The notes below the pieces were generated by a model. That model saw only the letters and a list, made by a program, of their open reading frames with translations. It made no database searches and had not been told where the DNA came from. Position numbers and translations under genes: made by a program. From Mariniflexile maritimum (GTDB lineage Bacteria; Bacteroidota; Bacteroidia; Flavobacteriales; Flavobacteriaceae), in assembly GCF_009746565.1 (NCBI RefSeq), contig NZ_WRPN01000002.1, positions 496,001-560,000 on the forward strand: a stretch of DNA of 64,000 nt. Reading direction: 5' to 3'. This document shows positions 1 to 9,638 of this stretch, piece after piece. Position 1 is the stretch's first letter. The number at the start of each line of letters is the position of its first letter.

Positions 1-638
1 TGTTGGTATTCATTCGAACAATATTGTAAGCCTCTATCAGAATGGTGTATAACGGGCTGATTTTTGTAAACTCTATGTTTCAGTGCCATTTCTAAAGCAA
101 GTAACGACCCCTTTACATTTAAACTATCAGAAACATTGTATCCCATAATTTTCTTAGAATAGGCATCTGTTATTAAAGCTAAATAACTTGGGTTTTTCCT
201 ATTTCCAATATACGTAATATCACTTACCCAAACTTGCTCTGGTCTTATAAACTCTATTTCTTTAATTTGGTTTTTATGCTTCCTAAAGCGATGATGAGAA
301 TTTGTTGTGATATGATATTTCTTTTTAGGTTTTATTAATAAATTGTTAGCCTTGAGTATTTTAAATAATTTATCTCTACCAACTTTGAGTTCTTGTAACT
401 GATCTTCTAATAAATAATAAAGTTTTCTTGTGCCAATTTTTGGCATTACAATACGTTTTGATTTAACTAATGTTATCACCTTAAAACTCAATTCTAACTT
501 CTCTTTTGCAGATTTAATATCACGATAATAAACCTGTCTATTAACCCCAAGTAAATCACAGGTAGCTTTTATGCTTTGTTTGTGTTGTTTTGAGAAGTAT
601 TCTATTACTTGGGTTCTTGCTTTTTTCTGATAGGAATA
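1..638 (-). CDS. IS3 transposase OrfB (DDE integrase), partial
   Basis: This is the catalytic half of an IS3-type transposase, with its C-terminus beyond the window start. The visible part holds an HTH_21-like region (VNRQVYYRDI), then the rve integrase core: SDITYIGNRKN carries the first catalytic Asp and HHSDRGLQYCSNEYQ the second. The catalytic Glu would lie outside. The frame opens at 638 after a stop and has no ATG before the region where orfA ends. It is therefore probably made only as an OrfAB fusion by -1 frameshifting at 620-626. No internal stop is seen, so the element may be active. Confidence 0.85.
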
Positions 639-1000
639 TTAAACTCTTTTTCAGCAATATCGATCATCATATCAAACAGAATCGCTTTTTTATCAGCTCT
701 TTCTGCTAAATATTCTGCTCTATTTTTCTGCTTTTCTAGTAATTTAACCTGTTGTTCTAATTCTAAAATACGTTGCTCTGGAGTTTTAGACATCCCTTTT
801 TGAATTGTATATTGATAATCAAAGTTACCATATTTTTTTAACCAAGTACGAACTGTAGAAGCTGCTTGTATTCCATACTTCTCTAATGCCCCTGTGGTTG
901 TTAATAATCCGTGTTCAATTTCTTCAACAATTTGAAGTTTTAAACTTAAACTATAATCTTTTTGTGTGCGCTTTTTGTAATTTGAATCTTCTAGTTCCAT
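605..1000 (-). CDS. IS3 transposase OrfA (helix-turn-helix)
   Basis: A 131-residue protein of the size usual for IS3 OrfA. Residues about 15-60 form a DNA-binding helix-turn-helix (SLKLQIVEEIEHG, then GIQAASTVRTWLKKYG). Residues about 70-105 form the leucine-zipper-like coiled coil used for OrfA/OrfAB multimerisation (RILELEQQVKLLEKQKNRAE). It binds the IS ends and regulates transposition. Its last codons overlap orfB in the -1 frame. The ATG at 1000 follows a short AT-rich leader next to the element's terminal repeat. Confidence 0.88.
   Translation of the reverse strand: MELEDSNYKKRTQKDYSLSLKLQIVEEIEHGLLTTTGALEKYGIQAASTVRTWLKKYGNFDYQYTIQKGMSKTPEQRILELEQQVKLLEKQKNRAEYLAERADKKAILFDMMIDIAEKEFNIPIRKKQEPK
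620..626 (-). other. A AAA AAG programmed -1 frameshift site
   Basis: Read on the minus strand this is A_AAA_AAG in the zero frame of orfA (AGA AAA AAG), the canonical IS3 slippery heptamer. It lies four codons before the orfA stop. A -1 slip moves the ribosome into the open orfB frame (codons GCA AGA ACC), which has no start of its own. I did not identify a downstream stimulatory structure. Confidence 0.75.
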
Positions 1001-1051
1001 TTTAAATAGTGGTTAGTGTATCACTATTTTAGGACGAGACATGCTATCAAT

Positions 1052-1089
1052 AAAAAAAACGCTTCAAACTGGTTTGAAGCGTTTTTTTT
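1052..1089. terminator. Bidirectional intrinsic terminator of metK
   Basis: The inverted repeat ACGCTTCAAAC / GTTTGAAGCGT (1059-1069 and 1072-1082) is flanked by an A-run on the left and a T-run on the right. It can therefore end transcription from either side. It lies 20 bases past the metK stop and insulates metK from the IS element. Confidence 0.85.
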
Positions 1090-1108
1090 ATGCTGTAATT
1101 AAGGAGCT

Positions 1109-2362
1109 TTACAGCCCAAAAGCAGCTTTTACTTGATCAACATAATCCAGTTTTTCCCAAGTAAACAATTCAACGTCCAATGTTATGCTTTCGCCATTAG
1201 GCTGGTTAAATGTTTTGGTAACAACTGTGTTTTCACGACCCATGTGGCCGTAAGCAGCCGTTTCACTATAAATGGGGGCGCGTAATTTTAAGCGTTCCTC
1301 TATGGCGAACGGGCGCATATCAAATATTTTAGCCACAATTTCGGCAATTTCCCCATCGGTCATATTAAATGGGCAAGTGCCGTAAGTATTAATAAAAATG
1401 CCCATAGGTTCAACCACGCCAATAGCATAACTTACCTGTACCAACACTTCATCGGCAACACCAGCGGCAACTAGGTTTTTGGCAATATGGCGGGTTGCGT
1501 AAGCAGCACTTCTATCTACTTTGCTCGGGTCTTTCCCAGAAAATGCACCGCCACCATGTGCACCTTTTCCACCATAAGTGTCCACAATAATTTTTCTGCC
1601 CGTTAGTCCGGTATCGCCATGTGGTCCACCAATAACAAACTTACCTGTTGGGTTAATATGGTATTTAATAGCACTGTTGAAAAGTGCTTGTAGGTTTTTA
1701 GGCAATTTTGAAATTACCCTAGGTATTAATATGTTAACAATGTCTTTTCTAATTTTGGCAAGCATCGTGTCATCATCCGCAAAATCGTCATGTTGTGTAG
1801 AAACCACAATGGCATCAATACGTTGTGGCACATTATCATCGCTGTATTCAATGGTAACTTGACTTTTGGAATCGGGTCTTAAATAGGTAATTTCATTATT
1901 TTCTCGACGCAGTTCGGCAAGTTCCTTTAAAATAAGGTGCGATAAATCTAAGGCCAAAGGCATAAAGTTTTCGGTTTCATTAGTGGCATAGCCAAACATC
2001 ATGCCCTGGTCGCCAGCACCTTGCTGTTCCTTGGTAGCTCTGTCAACGCCCCGGTTAATATCGTCCGATTGTTCATGGATGGCCGAAAGCACACCGCACG
2101 AGTTGCCATCAAACATATAAGCACCTTTGGTATAGCCAATCTTGTTTATGGTGTCGCGGGCAATTTTTTGTACATCTAAATAGGTGTTCGATTTCACCTC
2201 CCCGGCAAGTATTACTTGGCCCGTTGTAACTAGGGTTTCACAGGCAACTTTCGAATCTTTGTCGAAAGCTAAAAAATGATCTATTAAAGCATCGCTAATT
2301 TGGTCTGCTACTTTATCGGGGTGTCCTTCCGAAACGCTTTCCGAAGTAAATAAATATGGCAT
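1109..2362 (-). CDS. metK: S-adenosylmethionine synthetase MetK
   Basis: Makes S-adenosylmethionine from methionine and ATP in the cytoplasm. At 417 residues it has the normal length. Signatures seen are GHPDK at residues 13-17, the ATP-binding hexapeptide region [12 protein letters not shown], and the glycine-rich [19 protein letters not shown] loop, so all parts of the active site are present. It is transcribed alone on the minus strand and ends at a strong terminator. Its 5' leader of about 130 bases has a Bacteroidota promoter and a SAM-II/SAM-V-like aptamer candidate, which fits feedback by its own product. It stands next to the ilv genes, divergently, and is functionally tied to the methionine genes later in the window. 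Confidence 0.97.
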   Translation of the reverse strand: MPYLFTSESVSEGHPDKVADQISDALIDHFLAFDKDSKVACETLVTTGQVILAGEVKSNTYLDVQKIARDTINKIGYTKGAYMFDGNSCGVLSAIHEQSDDINRGVDRATKEQQGAGDQGMMFGYATNETENFMPLALDLSHLILKELAELRRENNEITYLRPDSKSQVTIEYSDDNVPQRIDAIVVSTQHDDFADDDTMLAKIRKDIVNILIPRVISKLPKNLQALFNSAIKYHINPTGKFVIGGPHGDTGLTGRKIIVDTYGGKGAHGGGAFSGKDPSKVDRSAAYATRHIAKNLVAAGVADEVLVQVSYAIGVVEPMGIFINTYGTCPFNMTDGEIAEIVAKIFDMRPFAIEERLKLRAPIYSETAAYGHMGRENTVVTKTFNQPNGESITLDVELFTWEKLDYVDQVKAAFGL

Positions 2363-2411
2363 ATAGTTTAAATTGTGCAGGCGATTTGACGATAACGTCG
2401 AAGGAAGTTTA

Positions 2412-2475
2412 CACTGCCTTTAGCATTTTTATTTATACTGAAACAAATTCGGTACAAAGAGGTTGCAATCAGTCA
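2412..2475 (-). ncRNA. Candidate SAM-II / SAM-V-type riboswitch upstream of metK
   Basis: Read on the minus strand the leader shows a 5-bp P1 (ACTGA 2469-2473 with TCAGT 2437-2441). After the 5' arm comes TTGCAACC, and after the 3' arm ATAAAT and then GCTAAAGG (2417-2424). This order (CUGAU..aaCC, AUAAAU, GCUAAA-GG) is the SAM-II core as I remember it. The CC/GG and TGC/GCA complementarity could close the pseudoknot. Both loops are longer than in classical SAM-II, which suggests the long-loop (SAM-V-like) variant. It ends about 55 bases before the metK start. The class is inferred by eye; no covariance search was run. Confidence 0.6.
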
Positions 2476-2500
2476 AATCTTTCCTCTGTTATTTGTTTTG

Positions 2501-2508
2501 CAAAAGTA
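2501..2508 (-). promoter_or_regulatory. metK promoter -7 box (TACTTTTG)
   Basis: On the minus strand TACTTTTG matches the Bacteroidota -7 consensus TAnnTTTG exactly. It would start the transcript about 20 bases before the candidate SAM aptamer. No clear -33 TTG is visible at the usual distance (TTC is present), so the call rests on the -7 box and position. Confidence 0.5.
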
Positions 2509-2600
2509 AAAAAATAAAAGTAAGTACGAATTGTTTTTTGTTTTTTTAACGGAAAAAATAAGCTATCACGATTAAATTTCAAATATTTGTGTTTCATTAA

Positions 2601-2669
2601 ATGAACAGGCAAATATTAAATAGGCGTCGTTATGATTATTCCATAATGATAGGAAGGCTATTTGCATGA
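2601..2669 (+). CDS. Possible ilv leader peptide (22 codons)
   Basis: A short frame from ATG 2601 to TGA 2669 lies inside the ilvD leader. Its C-terminal half reads YSIMIGRLFA, with Ile and Leu codons on top of the first arms of the competing helices described for the attenuator. A second, even shorter frame (MIIP, 2632-2646) is also possible. The peptide is not strongly enriched in branched-chain residues, so its role is uncertain; the position is the main argument. Confidence 0.3.
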   Translation: MNRQILNRRRYDYSIMIGRLFA

Positions 2670-2715
2670 ATACAATACGAATTTATAGACCTTCCAAAAA
2701 CGGAAGGTTTTTTTT
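2639..2715 (+). promoter_or_regulatory. Putative transcription attenuator of the ilv operon
   Basis: Three mutually exclusive helices can be read. TTCC (2639-2642) can pair with GGAA (2652-2655). GGAAGG (2652-2657) can pair with CCTTCC (2690-2695) as antiterminator. ACCTTCC (2689-2695) can pair with GGAAGGT (2702-2708) and is followed by seven T (2709-2715) as terminator. That is the 1:2, 2:3, 3:4 layout of amino-acid attenuators, upstream of ilvD. The terminator is clear; the regulatory switch is inferred. The following 230 bases up to ilvD show no further signal that I can support. Confidence 0.5.
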
Positions 2716-2945
2716 GCATTATTTTTTAATTTTGAACATCATAAAAATAAGTATTTAAAAAACTGGTATTCAATGTTTTAAATTATTTTTAAACTTAATG
2801 GGTTTAGCCTTAAATAAGAAACAACCATCGAAGAAACGGCCTAATAATTTAATTTCGGTCACTAATTTAAGCAGAAACAAAAACTTCTTTAATTAAAAGA
2901 TAGCATACAATTAATAGCAAGCATAAAAATTATAAGTAATAAAAA

Positions 2946-4631
2946 ATGAACAAACTCAATAAACACAGTAGTAGATTAACCCAAGATGTATCACAACCCG
3001 CTTCGCAAGCCATGTTATATGCCGTAGGCTTAAATGATGAAGACATGCAAAAAGCCCAAGTAGGCATTGCCAGTACTGGTTTTGATGGCAACCCATGCAA
3101 CATGCACTTAAACAATATCGCCGCCGAGGTGAAAATTGAATGTAAAATAACAGGCTTAGTGCCTTTAATATTCCATACAATTGGTGTGAGCGATGGTATT
3201 TCTATGGGAACTTCGGGCATGAACTATTCTTTGGCCTCAAGGGACATTATAGCAGATTCGATAGAAACCGTTATGAACGCTCAAAGTTATGACGCGCTAA
3301 TATCGGTTGTTGGGTGTGATAAAAATATGCCAGGGGCAGTCATTGCCATGTTGCGTTTAAACCGTCCGTCAATCATGATGTATGGCGGCACCATAGTATC
3401 GGGAAAATATAAAGGAAGAAAACTTAATATCGTTTCAGCTTTTGAGGCTTTAGGACAAAAGGTTGCAGGTGAAATTGATGATGAAGAATACCGGGAAATC
3501 ATAAAAAGCGCCATCCCGGGAGCAGGGGCATGTGGAGGTATGTACACCGCAAACACCATGGCTTCGGCCATTGAATGTATGGGCTTTTCATTGCCCTATA
3601 ATTCGTCTATTCCAGCTGAAAACCCAAATAAATTATCGGAAAGCGAACGTACGGCCATCGCCATTAAAAACCTTTTGGAATTGGATTTGAAGCCTTTGGA
3701 CATTATTTCAAAGAAATCCATTGAAAATGCGATTGCCCTAGTAAACGCCCTGGGCGGATCTACAAATGCGGTACTGCACTTTTTAGCAATTGCACATGCT
3801 GCCGATATTGAATTTACCTTAGAGGATTTTCAGCGTATAAGCGATAGAACACCATTGATAGCCGATTTAAAACCTAGCGGAAAATATTTAATGGAAGATG
3901 TGCACGGTATTGGTGGAACTCCCGCCGTTATGAAGTATTTGTTGGATAACGGTTATTTACACGGCGATTGCATGACGGTAACCGGAAAAACATTGGCCGA
4001 AAATCTAGCCGATGTGGAACCACTTACCTTTGAAGATGGTCAAGATGTTATTCACCCCAAGGACCATCCATTAAAATCATCAGGAAATCTGCAAATTCTT
4101 TATGGAAACTTAGCTCCCGAAGGGGCTGTGGCAAAAATATCAGGAAATGAAGGCTTGCTTTTTGAAGGAAAAGCGGTGGTGTATGATAGCGAACAAGCTG
4201 CAAATACGGGTATTTCAAATGGCGAAGTTGAAAAAGGAGACGTGGTTGTTATTCGCTATGTAGGCCCAAAAGGAGGCCCGGGCATGCCAGAAATGTTAAA
4301 GCCAACATCGCTTATCATGGGTGCAGGTTTAGGAAAATCGGTGGCTCTAATTACCGATGGCCGTTTTTCTGGCGGGACACACGGTTTTGTGGTGGGCCAT
4401 ATTACCCCAGAAGCGCAAGATGGTGGCACCATAGGCTTATTAAAAACAGGCGATAAAATTAGAATTAGTGCAGAAAACAATACCATTAACGTGCTTATTT
4501 CAGAAGAAGAATTGGCCGAAAGAAAAGCAAAATGGATACAACCAGCATTGAAACACAAAAAAGGAATATTATATAAGTACGCAAGATCGGTATCATCAGC
4601 TTCAAAGGGTTGTGTTACAGATGCCTTTTAA
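2946..4631 (+). CDS. ilvD: Dihydroxy-acid dehydratase IlvD
   Basis: Dehydrates 2,3-dihydroxy-isovalerate and -methylvalerate to the 2-oxo acids, the third step of valine and isoleucine synthesis. At 561 residues it is of normal length. The three cysteines that ligate the Fe-S cluster are present: C51 in GNPCNMHL, C124 in GCDKNMPG and C196 in [12 protein letters not shown]-terminal [11 protein letters not shown] and [14 protein letters not shown] motifs are intact. It is first gene of ilvD-ilvB-ilvN-ilvC, with 41 bases to ilvB, and lies behind the attenuator-like leader, so it is probably controlled by branched-chain amino-acid supply. Confidence 0.97.
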   Translation: MNKLNKHSSRLTQDVSQPASQAMLYAVGLNDEDMQKAQVGIASTGFDGNPCNMHLNNIAAEVKIECKITGLVPLIFHTIGVSDGISMGTSGMNYSLASRDIIADSIETVMNAQSYDALISVVGCDKNMPGAVIAMLRLNRPSIMMYGGTIVSGKYKGRKLNIVSAFEALGQKVAGEIDDEEYREIIKSAIPGAGACGGMYTANTMASAIECMGFSLPYNSSIPAENPNKLSESERTAIAIKNLLELDLKPLDIISKKSIENAIALVNALGGSTNAVLHFLAIAHAADIEFTLEDFQRISDRTPLIADLKPSGKYLMEDVHGIGGTPAVMKYLLDNGYLHGDCMTVTGKTLAENLADVEPLTFEDGQDVIHPKDHPLKSSGNLQILYGNLAPEGAVAKISGNEGLLFEGKAVVYDSEQAANTGISNGEVEKGDVVVIRYVGPKGGPGMPEMLKPTSLIMGAGLGKSVALITDGRFSGGTHGFVVGHITPEAQDGGTIGLLKTGDKIRISAENNTINVLISEEELAERKAKWIQPALKHKKGILYKYARSVSSASKGCVTDAF

Positions 4632-4672
4632 TTCCTGCACCCACAATCATCCCAATAATTTAAGTAGCGATT

Positions 4673-6406
4673 ATGAATACACAAACAGCAAATAACACAC
4701 ACGAAGTGGCACAAGAAACCATACGCATTACCGGAAGCGAAGCTATTATAAGATGCTTGTTGGCAGAAGGTGTTGACATTCTTTACGGTTACCCCGGAGG
4801 TGCCATCATGCCGGTTTATGATGAATTATATAAATTTAGAAATGAAATCCATCATGTTTTAACACGCCATGAGCAAGGTGCAGCCCATGCTGCCCAAGGT
4901 TATGCCCGCATTTCCGGAAGAGTGGGGGTAGCCATAGCAACATCAGGCCCGGGAGCTACCAACCTTATTACTGGCATTGCCGATGCGCAAATAGACTCCA
5001 CGCCCATTGTTTGCATCACTGGGCAAGTGGCTTCGCATTTATTAGGTAGTGACGCCTTTCAAGAAACCGATATCGTGGGTATCTCTACCCCTGTTACTAA
5101 ATGGAACCATCAAATAACAAAGTCTGAAGACATCCCCAGCATTATAGCGAAAGCATTTTATATTGCTAGAAGCGGGCGTCCAGGGCCCGTGCTAATCGAT
5201 ATAACTAAAGATGCCCAGTTTGGTGAGTTGGATTTTAAATATGAAAAATGCACAGGTATAAGAAGTTATATACCAATTCCAAAAACAAATCCAGAAGCTG
5301 TTTTAGCGGCGGCCGAATTGATAAATAACGCCAAAAAGCCATTAATAGTTTGGGGGCAAGGTGTGATTTTGGGAAAGGCAGAAAATGAATTAAAAGCCAT
5401 TGTGGAAAAAACTGGAATTCCTGCTGCATGGACCATCTTGGGGGCTTCTGCGCTACCAACCTCACATCCATTAAACGTTGGTATGGTTGGCATGCACGGT
5501 AATTATGCACCCAATAAACTAACAAATGAATGTGATGTGCTTATTGCCATAGGCATGCGTTTCGACGACCGAGTTACGGGCAATTTAAGTACCTATGCGA
5601 AACAGGCAAAAATTGTACATTTTGATATTGACCCTTCAGAAATAGATAAAAATGTTAAAACAGATGTGGCGGTGATAGGCAATTCAAAAGATAGTTTAGC
5701 AAAACTATTGCCCTTGTTAAATGAAAATAATCATGCTGCATGGTTACAGGAATTTCATGATTTGTACCACATCGAATTTGAAAAAGTGATAAAACACGAT
5801 CTGTCGCCTACAAAAGAAGGATTAACCATGGGCGAGGTTATCAAACAAATCAATACAGAAACCAATGGGCATGCCGCTATTGTTTCCGATGTGGGACAGC
5901 ATCAAATGATTGCTTGCCGTTATGCCCAATTTACCACTACAAAAAGTAACATTACCTCCGGCGGTTTGGGCACCATGGGCTTTGCGCTCCCAGCGGCCAT
6001 AGGCGCTAAAATGGCCGCACCCGATAGGGAGGTGGTTGCTATTATTGGCGATGGCGGTTTCCAAATGAACATTCAGGAGTTAGGTACCATTTTTCAGCAA
6101 AAAGCTGCCGTAAAAGTGGTAGTTTTGAACAACGAGTTTTTGGGTATGGTACGCCAGTGGCAACAGTTGTTTTTCGATAAGCGCTATGCATCCACCGAAA
6201 TGACCAACCCCGATTTTATAGCCATTGCAAAAGGCTACTACATGAACGCCAAACGGGTTACAAAACGCGAGGAATTGGCCGGTGCCATTAAGGAAATGAT
6301 TGCTTCAAAGGAAGCCTATTTTCTTGAAGTTTGCGTGGAAAAGGAAGATAATGTGTTTCCTATGATACCATCGGGGGCGTCGGTTTCAGACATACGTTTG
6401 GAATAA
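4673..6406 (+). CDS. ilvB: Acetolactate synthase large subunit IlvB
   Basis: Thiamine-diphosphate enzyme that condenses pyruvate with pyruvate or 2-oxobutyrate, the first common step of valine, leucine and isoleucine synthesis. At 577 residues it has three domains: N-terminal PYR domain with the activating Glu E67 (RHEQGAAHAAQGYAR), the central FAD-binding domain (GMRFDDRVTGN), and the C-terminal ThDP domain with GDGGFQMN...LNN near residue 460. It is followed by its regulatory subunit ilvN after a 128-base spacer that contains only a weak hairpin (AAGAC/GTCTT near 6484-6500). Confidence 0.97.
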   Translation: MNTQTANNTHEVAQETIRITGSEAIIRCLLAEGVDILYGYPGGAIMPVYDELYKFRNEIHHVLTRHEQGAAHAAQGYARISGRVGVAIATSGPGATNLITGIADAQIDSTPIVCITGQVASHLLGSDAFQETDIVGISTPVTKWNHQITKSEDIPSIIAKAFYIARSGRPGPVLIDITKDAQFGELDFKYEKCTGIRSYIPIPKTNPEAVLAAAELINNAKKPLIVWGQGVILGKAENELKAIVEKTGIPAAWTILGASALPTSHPLNVGMVGMHGNYAPNKLTNECDVLIAIGMRFDDRVTGNLSTYAKQAKIVHFDIDPSEIDKNVKTDVAVIGNSKDSLAKLLPLLNENNHAAWLQEFHDLYHIEFEKVIKHDLSPTKEGLTMGEVIKQINTETNGHAAIVSDVGQHQMIACRYAQFTTTKSNITSGGLGTMGFALPAAIGAKMAAPDREVVAIIGDGGFQMNIQELGTIFQQKAAVKVVVLNNEFLGMVRQWQQLFFDKRYASTEMTNPDFIAIAKGYYMNAKRVTKREELAGAIKEMIASKEAYFLEVCVEKEDNVFPMIPSGASVSDIRLE

Positions 6407-6534
6407 AGAACTTTGAAAAATAGAGAAACGAACATAGAACAAAGCATATAGAATCAAGAGGTGGTGCAAAGAGTTTCAATTTAAGACAACACAGGTCTTT
6501 CCTCTTTTCCCTATTCTCTATCATCTTTTTAAAA

Positions 6535-7068
6535 ATGGACCAAGACATAAAAACATTCACGATTTCAATTTATACCGAAAACAACATCGGCTTGTTAAAT
6601 CGGGTTTCCGCTATTTTTCAGCGCAGACACATTAATATCGAAAGTTTAACAACCTCACAATCGGAAATTGATGGTGTAAACAGGTTTGTAATCGTTGTAA
6701 ATATTACAGAGGCGCAAGCAAAAAAAATCGTGGGGCAATTTGAAAAGCAGGTTGAAGTGATAAAAGCCTATTATCATACCGACGAACAAACTATTTTCAC
6801 CGAGTCCTGTATGTTCAAGATAAAATCGGCGTTACTGTTTGAAGAACCTCAAATCCAAAACATCATCAAAGAAAGCAATACGCGTATCGTTACTGTAAAC
6901 AAAGAGTTTTTTGTGCTCGAAAAATCGGGCAGAAGAAATGAAATTGAGTCACTGCGCCGCGACTTGAACGTATTTGGCATCATGCAATTTGTACGTTCCG
7001 GCCGTATTGCGGTAACCAAGGATGAAATGAAAATAAGCGAAATGCTCGTAGCATTCAATAATCAATAA
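6535..7068 (+). CDS. ilvN: Acetolactate synthase small (regulatory) subunit IlvN
   Basis: Regulatory partner of IlvB. The first about 80 residues form an ACT domain (FTISIYTENNIGLLNRVSAI, then RRHINIESLTTSQSE) that binds valine for feedback inhibition. The rest is the usual C-terminal ALS_ss domain. Its 177 residues match the long-form small subunits. The stop is followed after 15 bases by ilvC, so the two are surely co-transcribed. Confidence 0.95.
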   Translation: MDQDIKTFTISIYTENNIGLLNRVSAIFQRRHINIESLTTSQSEIDGVNRFVIVVNITEAQAKKIVGQFEKQVEVIKAYYHTDEQTIFTESCMFKIKSALLFEEPQIQNIIKESNTRIVTVNKEFFVLEKSGRRNEIESLRRDLNVFGIMQFVRSGRIAVTKDEMKISEMLVAFNNQ

Positions 7069-7083
7069 TAACTAAAATAAAAA

Positions 7084-8559
7084 ATGGGAAATTATTTTAA
7101 CACACTATCATTAAGAGATAAATTAACACAACTTTCTAAGTGTCGTTTTATGGACGCTTCCGAGTTTGAAGATGGTGTCAATGTTTTAAAAGGAAAAAAA
7201 ATCGTTATCATAGGATGCGGTGCACAAGGGCTTAACCAAGGGTTGAACATGCGGGATTCCGGATTGGATATTTCGTACGCTTTACGTGCAGAAGCCATTG
7301 CAGAAAAGCGTAAATCGTTTGTAAACGCATCCGAAAACGGGTTTAACGTGGGCACTTATGAGGCGTTAATTCCAACAGCCGACCTCGTTTTGAATCTAAC
7401 CCCAGACAAACAGCATACCAGCGTGATAAAAGCGGTGATGCCTTTAATGAAAAAAGGGGCCACCTTGTCGTATTCACACGGTTTCAATATTGTTGAGGAA
7501 GGCACGCAAATACGAAAAGACCTAACCGTTATCATGGTGGCACCAAAATGTCCGGGAACTGAAGTTAGGGAAGAATACAAAAGAGGTTTCGGTGTGCCAA
7601 CATTAATTGCGGTACACGAAGAAAACGACCCAGAAGGTAAAGGGTGGGCGCAAGCAAAAGCCTATGCGGCGGCAACCGGTGGCGATAGAGCGGGTGTGTT
7701 GGCATCGTCTTTTATTGCCGAGGTGAAGTCCGATTTAATGGGCGAGCAAACCATTCTTTGTGGCTTGTTGCAAACGGGGTCTATCCTATGTTTCGATAAA
7801 ATGGTCGAAAAAGGCATCGAGCCGGGGTATGCATCAAAATTAATCCAATACGGTTGGGAAACAGTTACCGAAGGCCTTAAATATGGAGGTATTACCAACA
7901 TGATGGACCGCCTTTCAAACCCAGCTAAAATTAAGGCTTTTGAACTATCGGAAGAATTAAAAGACATCATGCGTCCATTATTCCAAAAGCACATGGATGA
8001 TATTATGGAAGGCCGTTTTTCTAGTGGCATGATGGCCGATTGGGCTAACAACGATGAAAAATTGTTAACTTGGAGGGCTGCAACCGCTGAAACGGCGTTT
8101 GAAAAAACACCCGCTGGGAATGTTGAAATTTCAGAACAAGAATACTACGATGACGGCGTTTTAATGGTTGCCATGGTTCGTGCAGGCGTAGAATTGGCGT
8201 TTGAAGCGATGACCGATTCTGGCATCATCGATGCCTCGGCATATTACGAATCGTTACACGAAACCCCACTTATAGCCAACACCATTGCAAGACGTAAACT
8301 TTACGAAATGAACAGTGTTATTTCGGATACTGCAGAATACGGTTGTTATTTATTCGATCATGCATGCAAACCTTTATTGGCCGATTTTATGAAGAAAATC
8401 GATACCAATGTTATTGGGAAAGCATACGCAAAAGATAACGGAAAAGCTGTAGATAACGCCAAATTAATTGCCGTAAACAAAGCGTTAAGGGAGCATCCCG
8501 TTGAAAAAATAGGCTCGTTTTTAAGAGCGTCCATGACGGCTATGAAACCAATAGTATAG
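7084..8559 (+). CDS. ilvC: Ketol-acid reductoisomerase IlvC, class II
   Basis: Isomerises and reduces acetolactate with NADPH, the second step of branched-chain amino-acid synthesis. The 491 residues match the long class II enzymes (E. coli type) rather than the about 330-residue class I. It has an N-terminal Rossmann domain with [17 protein letters not shown] (about residues 43-59), then duplicated knotted C-terminal domains. Last gene of the ilv operon; a palindromic hairpin with a T-run follows 20 bases after the stop. Confidence 0.97.
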   Translation: MGNYFNTLSLRDKLTQLSKCRFMDASEFEDGVNVLKGKKIVIIGCGAQGLNQGLNMRDSGLDISYALRAEAIAEKRKSFVNASENGFNVGTYEALIPTADLVLNLTPDKQHTSVIKAVMPLMKKGATLSYSHGFNIVEEGTQIRKDLTVIMVAPKCPGTEVREEYKRGFGVPTLIAVHEENDPEGKGWAQAKAYAAATGGDRAGVLASSFIAEVKSDLMGEQTILCGLLQTGSILCFDKMVEKGIEPGYASKLIQYGWETVTEGLKYGGITNMMDRLSNPAKIKAFELSEELKDIMRPLFQKHMDDIMEGRFSSGMMADWANNDEKLLTWRAATAETAFEKTPAGNVEISEQEYYDDGVLMVAMVRAGVELAFEAMTDSGIIDASAYYESLHETPLIANTIARRKLYEMNSVISDTAEYGCYLFDHACKPLLADFMKKIDTNVIGKAYAKDNGKAVDNAKLIAVNKALREHPVEKIGSFLRASMTAMKPIV

Positions 8560-8579
8560 CCGTAAAATTAATTTATCCC

Positions 8580-8617
8580 GACCTGCAAGGTTTTTAAAAC
8601 CTTGCAGGTCTTTTTTT
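8580..8617. terminator. Palindromic repeat acting as ilvC terminator
   Basis: A perfect 15-bp inverted repeat, GACCTGCAAGGTTTT / AAAACCTTGCAGGTC (8580-8594, 8596-8610), is followed by seven T. It is the best copy of a palindromic repeat family that recurs through the window, and here it is well placed to end the ilv transcript. Confidence 0.8.
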
Positions 8618-8728
8618 ATATATAAAGTCTTGTTGAATTGTTTATATTAGGGTTATAATTTGGTTGTGTGCAACCTTACAAAATAACCATTTAGAAACAT
8701 TGACAAAAAATACTGAAAGGATAAAACA

Positions 8729-9571
8729 ATGAAAGAACACTTCAAATTAAACAACGATGTGAAAATTCCATCGCTAGGTTTTGGTACTTGGCAATCACCA
8801 GATGGAGAAATTGCAATAAATTCAATAAAAACCGCTATAGCATCGGGTTACAGACATATAGATGCAGCAGCAATTTATAATAACGAAAAAAGTATAGGTT
8901 TAGGCATCAAGAATTGTGGAATTGAACGTGAAGAACTTTTTGTTACGAGCAAATTATGGAATACAGAACGAGGATATAATACAGCCTTAAAAGCATTTAA
9001 CAAGTCACTAAAAGACTTAAATCTTGAATATCTCGACCTGTATCTTATACATTGGCCTGCTTCATCTAATCAATTTAAAAATTGGGAAAAAATCAATTCA
9101 GATAGTTGGCGTGCGATGGAAGAACTTTATAAAGAAGGTAGAATAAGGGCAATTGGTGTAAGCAATTTTCATCAGCATCATCTTGAACCATTAATGGAAA
9201 ATGCAGAAATTTTACCTGCTGTAAATCAAATAGAATACCATCCAGGATTTACGCAAAATGATTGCGTAAAATTTTGTAAAGAAAATAATATTTTGGTTGA
9301 AGCTTGGAGTCCGCTTGGAACAGGAAGAGTTTTAGAAAATGAAATATTGAAAAGTATTGCCGTTAAATACAACAAATCGGTAGCTCAACTGTGTATTCGT
9401 TGGGCATTACAGAACGCGATACTACCTTTGCCAAAATCAATTACACCAAGTAGAATACAGGAAAATTTTGATGTTTTTGATTTTGAAATTTCAGAATCCG
9501 ATATGACAACAATTAATAGAATGGATAGCTTTGGATTTTCAGGCTTAAATCCTGATTCCGTTGATTTTTGA
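8729..9571 (+). CDS. Aldo/keto reductase
   Basis: A 280-residue NADPH-dependent carbonyl reductase of the AKR superfamily (2,5-diketo-gluconate reductase-like class). The catalytic tetrad is complete: D45 and Y50 (HIDAAAIYNNE), K75 (VTSKLWNT) and H108 (YLIHWP). The C-terminal cofactor loop LPKSITPSRIQEN is present. The substrate cannot be told from sequence. It stands alone between the ilv terminator and minus-strand genes, looks more AT-rich by eye than ilvC, and is followed by an IS-end-like sequence at 9640. It may therefore be an acquired gene. Confidence 0.93.
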   Translation: MKEHFKLNNDVKIPSLGFGTWQSPDGEIAINSIKTAIASGYRHIDAAAIYNNEKSIGLGIKNCGIEREELFVTSKLWNTERGYNTALKAFNKSLKDLNLEYLDLYLIHWPASSNQFKNWEKINSDSWRAMEELYKEGRIRAIGVSNFHQHHLEPLMENAEILPAVNQIEYHPGFTQNDCVKFCKENNILVEAWSPLGTGRVLENEILKSIAVKYNKSVAQLCIRWALQNAILPLPKSITPSRIQENFDVFDFEISESDMTTINRMDSFGFSGLNPDSVDF

Positions 9572-9638
9572 CTTCAAAATTTAAAATTAACAAAAGACAA
9601 ACTTAAGGCGTATATAAAAAATAGCGGTTTTGGTACTA

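Larger units (their letters stand above)
1..1041 (-). mobile_element. IS3-family insertion sequence, cut by window start
   Basis: Two overlapping transposase frames (orfA, orfB) are read on the minus strand in the arrangement typical of IS3 elements. The outer end lies about 40 bases upstream of orfA. Read on the minus strand it begins with TGTCTCGTCC, fitting the usual TG...CA termini, so the boundary is placed at 1041. The other end and the target duplication lie outside the window. The element abuts the metK terminator and does not break a gene visible here. Family placement is firm; the exact boundary is inferred. Confidence 0.85.

Noticed and set aside
2666-2758. 30-codon ORF through the ilv terminator hairpin, rich in Ile and Leu at its end
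   Set aside because: Its reading frame runs through the terminator stem and beyond, so it cannot act as a classical leader peptide; the composition is explained by AT-rich DNA.
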